Shown: positions 15,958 to 24,514 of the stretch, piece after piece
Layout of the letters: the number at the start of each line of letters is the position of its first letter
How positions within the stretch are numbered: position 1 is the stretch's first letter
Origin: Verrucomicrobiia bacterium
Lineage (GTDB): Bacteria; Verrucomicrobiota; Verrucomicrobiia; Limisphaerales; JADLHS01
Length of the DNA: 64,000 nucleotides
Assembly: GCA_026125285.1 (NCBI GenBank)
Contig: JAHCLO010000003.1
Coordinates: 104,661-168,660, forward strand
Direction of reading: 5' to 3'
Notes under the pieces: model-generated
Seen by the model: the letters and a program-made list of their open reading frames with translations, nothing else
What the model was told of the DNA's origin: nothing
Databases searched by the model: none
Made by a program: the position numbers and the translations under genes

Positions 15958-18611
15958 CGCTCAGTCTTCAGGCGCTCCAACGCCGTTCGGAGGAATTGCT
16001 GGGCGTGGGCGTTTCCGGGTTCGAGCCGGACGGCTTCGCGCAAGTGGGCCACCGCTTCCGGTAACATGGCCTGTTCCATCAGCGCCAGACCGAGATTGAG
16101 ATGAACGGTGGCAACGCCGGGTTTGAGCCGGAGCGCTTCTTCGAATTGACTGCGGGCTTCCGCGGCTTTTCCCTGTCGGGCCAGCAGGGAACCGTAGTTG
16201 AGGCGCGCCTCGAAGGAATCCGGCTTGAGTTTGACTGCAATGGCGAATTGCTCGACCGCCGCCCCGTAACGCTGGGCGCGGATCAAAGCTTCACCCAGGG
16301 CGGATCGGGCATCGAAGTCTTCGGGTTGCTGGCGCACGGCTTCGGCGTATTCGGCGAGCGCCTCTTCCACACGGCCCTGTTGGGCATGGGTCTTGCCCAG
16401 TTTGATCCGGACAGTGGTGTTGGCCGGGTTGGCGCGGAGCAGTTCCTGATAGCCGGCGATGGCTTCGTCGGCTCTTCCCAACGCGACGAGCGCGCTGCCC
16501 AGGTTCAAGCGTGCGGCAAGGAAATCGGGCTCGACTCGTAGCGCGTTCCGAAAAGCGGCCTCCGCTTCGGCGGCACGGTTCAGTTGCAGCAGGGCCACGC
16601 CAAGATGGTTGTGCGTGCGCCCGACCTGCGGCTGCAACTTCACCGCGCGGCGGAAGTGGTCAATCGCTTCGGCGCCCCGATTCTGAGCCAGACGCACCCG
16701 GCCCAGTCCGATCCGGCTTTCCAAGTCATCGCGTCTGAGGCGCTGGGCCTGCTCGTATGCCGCTTCGGCTTCGCCCAGCCGACCTTGTTCCATCAGGATG
16801 CTGCCCAGCAGCGTGTAGGTCTGGACAATGTGCGGCATCAGTTGCGCCACGCGCCGCAGGTGGACGACGGCGTTCGACCCGTCGCCGTGCAATACCAGTG
16901 CGCCAGCGAAATTGTCGTGAATCTGCCAGTCGTCGTCGGCCTCCGCCAATGCCTGCCGGTACATCGCCACCGAAGCTGTGAAGTTGGTCCGGTCGCGCTC
17001 CTGCATTTCGGCGAGCAGAGCAGCGCGGCGCGCGGCATCCGACGCGTGCTCCAATTGCAGAGTGAAGGGTGGCCGGCTGGTGCGCCGCGTGACTTCCTGC
17101 GCCATGCGCAACCGTTCGCAGTCCGTCAAACCCAGCCGCCGCGCACATTCGTCGAGCGAGAGCAGCGGTTTTCCCGTCTTGCCCGCAGCCGCCGACGGGT
17201 CCTGGTCGAACGCCTGGACAATCTGTTCCGTCATCGCCCGTGCCACTTGGTAGTTTCCCGCGAAGGTCAGATGAACGTGCTCGTGGAACCAATCTCCGCC
17301 GGGAATGTTGTCAGCGCTGGCGCGTGCCAGCACTGCTTCAGTGTCCGCCAATCGCACGCCGCGCGGCTGCCAGTCCGCCGCCACATCGCGGACGATGTCG
17401 TTGAGGCGGCTGTCCACCCGGAAGCGCAAGGTGTCAAGATCGCGGGCTTGGACGAAATGTGCGTGCGCCGCTTCGGTATGACCCAACGCGGCTTCGCATC
17501 GGCCCCAGCGAAAATGCAGGTCGGCGAACTGGTCGTCCAACTCCGCGGCCCGTTGGTATTGAGCGATGGCTTCGGCGTGCTTTCCGTCCTGTTCCAGCGC
17601 CACACCTGCTGCATAGGCGGCTTCCCACTCGGCGAATTTATCTGCGGAAAGATCCGATCGGTGCAGCGAGGCCAGCGGCGGGCAATCGCGCAAATTGCTG
17701 CCCACGGTGCTGAGGACAACCCGCGCGCCGCCGCGGACGCCGTAGGCCACGATGTCCGCGAGGTTTCGCTTGAAGTTGGCATAGACCCTCGCCATGCGGG
17801 AATCGGTCTGGCGAATCTGTTGTTGCAGGAACATTTCCATGCCGTCCCATTCTCGTGGCCCCGCGCGACGGCCGGCCCGCAGCAGCAGATCGTCCATGAG
17901 TTGCCCCGTCCGCGTGGTTTTGAGTGCCAGCGTCGCGCGGATGATTGGCAGCGGCGGAGTTTGCGCGCCGAACACCGTGCCCGAGCCGAAGGGGCCGACG
18001 ACCTCGTTGTTGCCCATGTAAACGATCCACACGTCGCCATTGAGCGCGGCGGCTTCGCGGGCGATGGGCCGGATGACGTGCGAATTGATGGCCGTGACGG
18101 CAGTGTTGATGACTTCAATCCGTTGGTTCGGATAATGGTCGCGCAACAAGACTTGCAGAATACGCGCAAAGCCGAACGCTGCTGCCGGATCGCCCTCCGC
18201 CGCCGATTCGCCAAAAACAACAACGCGCAAAGTGTTCGGCGGTTTGACCGGGCTGAAGGCCACGGGGTTGGGAATGCGCACCAATTCCGGTGCGAAGTAA
18301 CGCCGGCTGAACTGGTGATTCTCCACCATCGTCGCTTGTTCGCGAACAGGACTTTGCACGAAGAACGACGTTGGATAGCCATAGCCCACAAGACGCAATG
18401 CCAGCTCCAATCCGCCCAGGAGGAGGGTCGGCAGCAGCAGCAAAGCGGTGAGGCGAAAGAGCCAGAGCCGCCGGGGAGGTAGTGCATCGGGGATGGCATC
18501 GCTGGGAGCATCGGCCGAGCGCGGTGTCGTCGGGACGGGCGGCGCAAGGGTGCGCCCGGAGGAGTGGGCACGCGCGGCAACGGCTCGCTTCTTCTTTGGC
18601 TTCACGGGCAA
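15954..18611 (-). CDS. SGNH-type protein fused to tetratricopeptide repeats
   Basis: The 885-residue product has a Lys/Arg- and Pro-rich N-tail, one membrane helix near residues 50-75 (LFRLTALLLLPTLLLGGLEL), an SGNH-like domain (VVFGESAAEG, NTAVTAIN, YMGNNEVVG, HEHVHLTFAG) and then about ten TPR units to the C-terminus (for example ALVALGRADEAIAGYQELLR). In the last SGNH block the usual Asp is Glu. A TPR pair also interrupts the SGNH domain near residue 330-400. It is probably anchored with the domain outside. A TAG lies just upstream in frame, so the start is TTG 18611 or GTG 18605; no ATG fits. Substrate unknown. Confidence 0.8.
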   Translation of the reverse strand: MPVKPKKKRAVAARAHSSGRTLAPPVPTTPRSADAPSDAIPDALPPRRLWLFRLTALLLLPTLLLGGLELALRLVGYGYPTSFFVQSPVREQATMVENHQFSRRYFAPELVRIPNPVAFSPVKPPNTLRVVVFGESAAEGDPAAAFGFARILQVLLRDHYPNQRIEVINTAVTAINSHVIRPIAREAAALNGDVWIVYMGNNEVVGPFGSGTVFGAQTPPLPIIRATLALKTTRTGQLMDDLLLRAGRRAGPREWDGMEMFLQQQIRQTDSRMARVYANFKRNLADIVAYGVRGGARVVLSTVGSNLRDCPPLASLHRSDLSADKFAEWEAAYAAGVALEQDGKHAEAIAQYQRAAELDDQFADLHFRWGRCEAALGHTEAAHAHFVQARDLDTLRFRVDSRLNDIVRDVAADWQPRGVRLADTEAVLARASADNIPGGDWFHEHVHLTFAGNYQVARAMTEQIVQAFDQDPSAAAGKTGKPLLSLDECARRLGLTDCERLRMAQEVTRRTSRPPFTLQLEHASDAARRAALLAEMQERDRTNFTASVAMYRQALAEADDDWQIHDNFAGALVLHGDGSNAVVHLRRVAQLMPHIVQTYTLLGSILMEQGRLGEAEAAYEQAQRLRRDDLESRIGLGRVRLAQNRGAEAIDHFRRAVKLQPQVGRTHNHLGVALLQLNRAAEAEAAFRNALRVEPDFLAARLNLGSALVALGRADEAIAGYQELLRANPANTTVRIKLGKTHAQQGRVEEALAEYAEAVRQQPEDFDARSALGEALIRAQRYGAAVEQFAIAVKLKPDSFEARLNYGSLLARQGKAAEARSQFEEALRLKPGVATVHLNLGLALMEQAMLPEAVAHLREAVRLEPGNAHAQQFLRTALERLKTER

Positions 18612-18778
18612 AGTCTAGCCCCGCCGCTGTCCGCAACGCCAGTGTTGAGATTTTCGGGTGACGAACCGGGCGAGGCAGACGGTGGCATTGAAAGGAATGA
18701 TGTCAAAACGGCAGCCGGATTGGCGTGTCCTCCAAACTGACGATGGCCAGCGTCGAACATTTGTGGGAAGCTGGGCGC

Positions 18779-21112
18779 ATGTTGAACTTTGCACCAAGCC
18801 AGCGCAGCAGCCTGTGCATATTCTTCCTAGGAGGTCTGCTCGCGGCCATGACGCCGCGCGCCGCGGCCCAAGCGAATCAGGCCGTTTACACCGACTCGCT
18901 TCAGAATGGATGGGAGAACTGGAGTTGGGCCACGGTGAACCTGGCCAATTCGTCACCGGTTCGCACAGGTTCGAGTTCCATCAGCGTTTCGTCGCAGAAC
19001 TGGCAGGCGCTGTATCTGCATCACGCCGCCCAGGTGGGATCGGCCTTCACCAATCTCACCTTCTGGATCCATGGCGGCGTCAGCGGGGGACAGGTCGTGC
19101 AGGTCCAGGCAACCCGCAACGACGCTCCGCAGTGGGCCGTCGTGCTGGCGCCGCTGCCCGCGAATTCCTGGCGGCAGGAAACGATTTCTTTGACGTCACT
19201 CGGCGTTGCCAGCGCCCTGGACTTCGATGGTTTCTGGATTCAGGCGCAGAACTCCGGACTGGCGCCGACCTTCTACGTGGACGACATCACGCTGGTTGCC
19301 GCTCCCAGTTCACCGCCTGGAACGAGCGCGCCCGTTACGATTACCGTCAACGCTGCGTTGAATCGTCGCCCCATCAACCCGATGATTTATGGGGTGGCGT
19401 TCGCGACTTCGAATCAACTCGCGGAATTGAACGCGCCATTGAACCGCTCCGGCGGTAACGCCGAAACGCGCTACAATTGGCAACTCAATGCGCGCAATCA
19501 CGCGGCCGACTGGTATTTCCAAAGTCTCGCGGGGTCCTCAGCCACGCCCGGCGCGGCGGCCGACGCGCACGTGGTGGCGAGTCGGGACGGTGGCGCGGAA
19601 GCCATGTTGACCGTGCCCATGATTGGCTGGATGCCGAAGCTCGGGCCGGGCCGCGCGCGGCTCTCCAGTTATTCCATCGCCAAGTACGGCCCGCAAACCG
19701 ACAACGACTGGCAGTGGTTTCCGGACGCGGGCAATGGCATCAGCGTCACCAACAATACACCCATCACCTGGAACGATCCGAACGACGCCCATTTCCTCAC
19801 CAACTCGCTGTTTCAGCAGGCGTGGATCAGGCATCTGACGAATCGCTGGGGACTCTCCACGAATGGCGGTGTGCGCTTCTACTGCATGGACAACGAACAC
19901 ACGCTCTGGCACTCGACGCATCGCGACGTGCATCCGGTCGGTACAACGATGCGGGAGATTTGCGATCGCCTGTTCGACTACGGCGCGATGGTGAAGGCGG
20001 TTGACCCGGAGGCGTTGCTGTTCGCGCCCGAGGAATGGGGTTGGCCGGGTTACCTTTACTCCGGCTTCGACTGGCAATGGGCGGGCAACCACAACAACTG
20101 GAATCCCGCGAACTTCCCTGATCGCGGCACGAACGGCGGGATGGATTACGGGCCGTGGTTATTGAATCAAGCCCGGCTCTACGAACAAACCAACGGCGTG
20201 CGGCTGCTCGACGTCTTCACGCTCCACATTTATCCGCAAGGCGGCGAGTTCGGCGACGACACCTCCGCCGCCATGCAACTGCGCCGCAATCATTCCACCC
20301 GCGCGCTGTGGGATTCGAGCTATCTCGATCAAACTTGGATCAACAGCATCATCAGACTTATCCCGCGCATGAAGGAATGGGTTGCCACCTACTATCCCGG
20401 CACGAAGATCGGCATTACCGAGTACAATTGGGGCGCGGAAGGCCACATCAACGGCGCCACGGCGCAGGCGGACCTCTACGGCATTTTCGGTCGCGAGGGT
20501 TTGGATTACGCAACCCGCTGGACGACGCCCGGCGCCAGCACCCCCACCTTTAAGGCGATGAAAATGTACCGCAACTACGATGGCAACAAATCCACCTTTG
20601 GCGACACCAGTGTTTCCGTCAACGGCCCCAATCCCGACCATATCTCCACGTTCGCCGCCCAACGCTCGACGGATGGGGCGTTGACCATCATGGCCATCAA
20701 CAAGCAACTTAGTTCCAATGCACCGGTGAACCTCACGCTCACGGATTTCATCCCGGCCGGCACCGCCGAGGTCTGGCGGCTGACGGCGGCAAATTCCATC
20801 GCGCGGCTCAGTGACATCACCTTCTCCGGCCAGACTTTCAGCAACACGCTGCCGGCGCAGAGCATCACGTTGTTCGTGCTGCCAAGCGCCGCGCCTGCTT
20901 CGCCCAGCTTGCGCGCGCCGATGATCACCGCAAGCAACACCTTCGCCGTCTGGCTCGATGGCCAGGCCGGTCAGCGCTATGCCCTGCTTGGGAGCAGCAA
21001 TTTCGCAGATTGGACCGCCGTCCTAACCAACACCCTTGGGAGCAACTCGCTGCATGTCGTGCTGCCACTCGCTGGCGAAAGCCGCTTCTATCGCGCGCAA
21101 TGGTTGCCGTGA
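18779..21112 (+). CDS. Secreted GH44 family endoglucanase
   Basis: The 777-residue product has a signal peptide (hydrophobic LCIFFLGGLLAAM, cleavage near AAAQA), then a beta-sandwich carbohydrate-binding-like domain to about residue 180 (FYVDDITLV), then a glycoside hydrolase family 44 catalytic domain. The likely acid/base is Glu in CMDNEHTLWHSTHRDVHP near residue 371, and the nucleophile is Glu in GITEYNWG near 547, as in GH44 endoglucanases/xyloglucanases that cut beta-1,4-glucans with retention. The C-terminal 70 residues end in SRFYRAQWLP, a tail seen in many verrucomicrobial exported proteins. ATG 18779 is chosen for the signal peptide. Confidence 0.85.
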   Translation: MLNFAPSQRSSLCIFFLGGLLAAMTPRAAAQANQAVYTDSLQNGWENWSWATVNLANSSPVRTGSSSISVSSQNWQALYLHHAAQVGSAFTNLTFWIHGGVSGGQVVQVQATRNDAPQWAVVLAPLPANSWRQETISLTSLGVASALDFDGFWIQAQNSGLAPTFYVDDITLVAAPSSPPGTSAPVTITVNAALNRRPINPMIYGVAFATSNQLAELNAPLNRSGGNAETRYNWQLNARNHAADWYFQSLAGSSATPGAAADAHVVASRDGGAEAMLTVPMIGWMPKLGPGRARLSSYSIAKYGPQTDNDWQWFPDAGNGISVTNNTPITWNDPNDAHFLTNSLFQQAWIRHLTNRWGLSTNGGVRFYCMDNEHTLWHSTHRDVHPVGTTMREICDRLFDYGAMVKAVDPEALLFAPEEWGWPGYLYSGFDWQWAGNHNNWNPANFPDRGTNGGMDYGPWLLNQARLYEQTNGVRLLDVFTLHIYPQGGEFGDDTSAAMQLRRNHSTRALWDSSYLDQTWINSIIRLIPRMKEWVATYYPGTKIGITEYNWGAEGHINGATAQADLYGIFGREGLDYATRWTTPGASTPTFKAMKMYRNYDGNKSTFGDTSVSVNGPNPDHISTFAAQRSTDGALTIMAINKQLSSNAPVNLTLTDFIPAGTAEVWRLTAANSIARLSDITFSGQTFSNTLPAQSITLFVLPSAAPASPSLRAPMITASNTFAVWLDGQAGQRYALLGSSNFADWTAVLTNTLGSNSLHVVLPLAGESRFYRAQWLP

Positions 21113-21255
21113 GGGAAGAGTCCCCGTTGACCGTCGGTGACTGATTCTTCTGCCAAGGCTCGGTTGGTTGCTTGCATTACGATGCGCCGACAAAGTCTGT
21201 AAGTCTGCAACCCGGCACTTTACAATTCTGACCGCTGGCCGCTAAATGAACCTCC

Positions 21256-21453
21256 GTGAATTTCTTGAACATCGTTTTGCTGGCGTTGCTGGGCGTGGTG
21301 GTTATTGCCACCGGCGCCTGGGCGTTACGCCATTTCTTCTCGCCCGAGGCCCGACTGGACCGGCGCCGGCGGCGCAGCAACTCGCGCGTCATCAGCAACG
21401 CCAAACGTCCCATGGTCCGATTCAGCGTCCGGACGCGGAAGAAAAAGGACTGA
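21256..21453 (+). CDS. 65-residue membrane protein with basic tail
   Basis: GTG 21256 opens a reading of MNFLNIVLLALLGVVVIATG and further hydrophobic residues (about 4-24), then a strongly basic tail including RRRRRSNSR and RTRKKKD. The single helix with Lys/Arg-rich cytoplasmic side is coherent as a small inner-membrane protein. An intrinsic terminator-like hairpin follows at 21472. No family is recognised. Confidence 0.6.
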   Translation: MNFLNIVLLALLGVVVIATGAWALRHFFSPEARLDRRRRRSNSRVISNAKRPMVRFSVRTRKKKD

Positions 21454-21471
21454 GCGGCCACCGTGGCGGTC

Positions 21472-21492
21472 GCACTTCGATAGTGCTTTTTT
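21472..21492 (+). terminator. Candidate intrinsic terminator
   Basis: GCACT, loop TCGAT, AGTGC, then TTTTTT. The stem is only five pairs but is followed directly by six T residues, 19 bases after the small membrane gene. Confidence 0.5.
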
Positions 21493-21614
21493 CGCGGTGC
21501 GCTTTGGGAATCTGAATTAGATCCCCAGCTTCACCGAGGACTTCTGGAATAGAAACGGCGCGTACCGATATTGCTTGAGTGTAAGCGCGTCGGACAGGGC
21601 GGTGGATCAGAATC

Positions 21615-24230
21615 CTAAGGCCAGTTGAAATTGACACTGACAGTCTGGCCAGGGCTAATATTGACGTTTGTCCAGCCAGTCGCAGCGCCTGGATTCACAG
21701 CTTTCACGGCATAGCTTATCGTAGTCGGAAAATGATTGCCATCCGGCTCTCTGTAGAACCTGAGTGTATTAATTCCCGGAGAGAACCGCGCTTGAAAAGC
21801 CGAAATCGTATTGTTCGCACCAATGTTGTCGTCGGCAAGTTGATTCCCATCGGGGATTGCCCGTCCAGACCCACCTGGGTACTGTACTGTAATCTCCGTA
21901 CCGCCTGACGTCACCAACACCGCACTGCTCCTAACTTCGAAGCCGTACATATTGTTTGTTCCTTGCGTCCAAGCGAGTCTTGGGAAATACGGATCAACGC
22001 CTGGGCTGGGAAGAAAGTAGGGATACTGGGCGATTATGTAGGAGCCTAGCGTGCTCGTGTTCCAAACCACTGACACTTCCCGAACATCCACCGGAACGAT
22101 TTCAGACGTGCCATCTACCTTGCATGTGAATCTTTCAAGCTCAACGCGCTCAAATGCCTCATAACTTTTCTGAGTGGCGCGAACAACAGAATAACTCAAT
22201 TTGTGAGGAACCTCGTGGGCAATGGAAGGCATTGTCCTGCTCTGGACGCGAACCAGAATCTCACACTTGCCCGCCTTGGTATCCCAGAGAAATTCACGTA
22301 TTTGAATGCCAACAGCAGGTGAAGGATCGTCAAAGACTGGGTTGTCGTTATCCACCCACGTTCCTCCGTCGGGCAGGATATAGCGATACCAGTCGTTGCC
22401 GGTTGACCACTCGGCGGAATGCGTAGTCGCATCCTGTCCGGTCCACGCTTTGACCCAGATCGAGAACCGTTGTTTTGTGCCTTCATCGCGAATCTTGGTA
22501 ATGCCCCAAATCTCCGGTCCCCACTTTAGCGTGTAGCTGATTGGTGTCCCGGCGTAGTTCTCCGCTTCCACGGTGAACTGGCGGGGACCTTTTGGCTCTG
22601 TCGCATAGCCGCCAACATTCCAGCGGAACCAATACTTGTAGACTTTCTCCCACTCCGGGCTACCCCAGGTTCCGTGCCTATAAATGGCATACCCTCCTGC
22701 CGGTGGGTTGCTTGCTGGTTTCAATCGTTCAAGCTCAGTACCATTGGTTGTGCTCAGTGTTGTGAATTCAGCGACCCCTTCCGGCCGGAACCGAATGACC
22801 CGGGGAGAGAGTCGTCTGTTTTCAGTTGTTGCACCAACTTTTGGTTCTCTATGCACTACTTGGAGAACTACGAAGCCGGTTTGACTGTTTCCAGTCACCG
22901 GCTGGGATGGATGCTCATAGTTGTTAGTTGTAGGACTCTTCGAAGTGATCCCAACACTGGCAAGAATTGGCGATTTAGTTGGGGTGCGTACTGCGAACAT
23001 GCCCGCTTGCTGGAGGGGATCAACTCCAATGCCGGGACGTCCGACGGTTTCGTTAAGTTTGTCAGACTTGCGCAACTCGAAGTGTAAATGCACTGGCAAT
23101 CCAGTTTCATTCGTTGGTCCCACGACCCCAACAGTATCTCCCCGCTTTAGGTAGCTGCCGCGCTCAGGAGGCTGTCCTTGTGTCGAGAGGTGAAGGTATC
23201 GTGAGTACCAACCATCCAGGTGGTTAATAGTCGTGTAACGGCCACCGGCAATCCCGTTCGTGACCACTATTCCACCACGGGAGGCCCGTACTACCGTTTG
23301 GACTGTTGCATATAGATCCAAGCCAGCATGGACGTTATTGTGTGAGATGCCGTCTCGCTTGTGTCCACGCCACTCGCCGTAAGTGCCGAACACTTCAGGG
23401 TTGATGGTTGGTAGAGCATTGCTCCATCCCGGCGTGTCCACAAGTGCCTGCACACCCGCCAGCGCCGTGACGTAGGCTTGGGAACCGGAAGCGGGTGAGT
23501 TTGGCTGGTTGAAGATTTGAACGAGGGTCAGCGTGGAAGATTGGGCGATGACATCTTTTGGTTCGTTTGGGGCGGCTCCACCCGGGGTTGGGTTATCAAG
23601 CGTTATAGCGATCCAGTGTCCATCGGTGGGGCTTGTGGCGGTGATTTGAACCTCCACTCGGCAGGCCCCGTTAGTGAACTGAATTTCGGATGGAATCAGA
23701 AGCGCGTCAGGATGCTGCAATCCATCCGATTTCCGGACGAGGGACAATTGAGCAGGTCCGGTAAAGTCGATTAACTCGTTCGTGTGTCCGATGAGTAGAA
23801 AGTCCACGGTATAAGTGATTCCTGAGGTTAGGTTGGATGGAAAGCCAAGTGTCCAAAGTGCGAATGGCGGACTCTCCTGGGGCTCGTCGGGAATCTCCGT
23901 GGTAAAATAGTCCTCCAATTTCTCGTCCGGGCGTCTGATGGCTTGGAAGAAACCCTGTTCCTCTGGCGCAATCGAGAGTCTGAGGTCGCCGCTTACAGGG
24001 GCATTCGTTAGTAGTCGCAGGCCAGGCTCATTCCTGAGTTGCTCGAGACTCTGCCCTTCCAGCAACAGGAGCACGCCATCTTGCTCCCCGGCCGGCACGG
24101 TCAAGGCGAGATTTGCGCCGGCACGCTCTAAACGAATCACGGGATTGGTCTCCGCGACCATGTGGGTATCGGCGACGAACAAAGCGACTACGACTAAGAA
24201 AGGTAAGGCGTGGATTGAACGAGTAATCAT
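21615..24230 (-). CDS. Secreted M23-family metallopeptidase
   Basis: The 871-residue product starts at ATG 24230 with a signal peptide (ITRSIHALPFLVVVALFVA). After a verrucomicrobial-type N-terminal domain, the M23/LytM peptidase core has HAGLDL near residue 300, YLHLS, and HLHFELR near 383, which supply the zinc ligands of peptidoglycan endopeptidases. Beyond about residue 430 lie several beta-rich domains of unknown role. Third-position GC is visibly lower than in neighbours, so it may have been acquired separately. It would act in the periplasm or outside. Specific substrate is not readable; some M23 enzymes cleave other Gly-rich proteins. Confidence 0.82.
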   Translation of the reverse strand: MITRSIHALPFLVVVALFVADTHMVAETNPVIRLERAGANLALTVPAGEQDGVLLLLEGQSLEQLRNEPGLRLLTNAPVSGDLRLSIAPEEQGFFQAIRRPDEKLEDYFTTEIPDEPQESPPFALWTLGFPSNLTSGITYTVDFLLIGHTNELIDFTGPAQLSLVRKSDGLQHPDALLIPSEIQFTNGACRVEVQITATSPTDGHWIAITLDNPTPGGAAPNEPKDVIAQSSTLTLVQIFNQPNSPASGSQAYVTALAGVQALVDTPGWSNALPTINPEVFGTYGEWRGHKRDGISHNNVHAGLDLYATVQTVVRASRGGIVVTNGIAGGRYTTINHLDGWYSRYLHLSTQGQPPERGSYLKRGDTVGVVGPTNETGLPVHLHFELRKSDKLNETVGRPGIGVDPLQQAGMFAVRTPTKSPILASVGITSKSPTTNNYEHPSQPVTGNSQTGFVVLQVVHREPKVGATTENRRLSPRVIRFRPEGVAEFTTLSTTNGTELERLKPASNPPAGGYAIYRHGTWGSPEWEKVYKYWFRWNVGGYATEPKGPRQFTVEAENYAGTPISYTLKWGPEIWGITKIRDEGTKQRFSIWVKAWTGQDATTHSAEWSTGNDWYRYILPDGGTWVDNDNPVFDDPSPAVGIQIREFLWDTKAGKCEILVRVQSRTMPSIAHEVPHKLSYSVVRATQKSYEAFERVELERFTCKVDGTSEIVPVDVREVSVVWNTSTLGSYIIAQYPYFLPSPGVDPYFPRLAWTQGTNNMYGFEVRSSAVLVTSGGTEITVQYPGGSGRAIPDGNQLADDNIGANNTISAFQARFSPGINTLRFYREPDGNHFPTTISYAVKAVNPGAATGWTNVNISPGQTVSVNFNWP

Positions 24231-24471
24231 TTGTGTCGGATGGGTGTTGGATTGAATTCTTTGAGGCGATTCCCTTGTTACTGGTTGCCGTCTGTCGGTT
24301 TGGCTATTCCCTTGATCACAAGGCTCTGCTGGTCGGTTTGTCAAACTGTCAAAAAGTGGTTGATGGGTGTTTTCACTGCTGTTGGATAAAGTTCTTTCGG
24401 ATTTGGTCTCTCTAATTGCGCCGGGTTTGCCTACGGAGTGCTTTCTATCAGCTTCCGTCCTTTTGCCAATA

Positions 24472-24485
24472 GGGGTAAATACCCC
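24472..24485. promoter_or_regulatory. GGGGTA-AA-TACCCC palindrome upstream of a NarL-type system
   Basis: A perfect 6-bp inverted repeat with a 2-bp centre sits 30 bp before the histidine kinase reading frame. The half site TACCCC resembles the TACYYMT heptamer bound by NarL-family regulators, and the encoded partner regulator is NarL-type. It may be an autoregulatory operator. The 284-bp divergent gap that contains it shows nothing else clear. Confidence 0.45.
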
Positions 24486-24514
24486 ATGTCTCAGAATGCA
24501 GGGCGGCGTGGACA

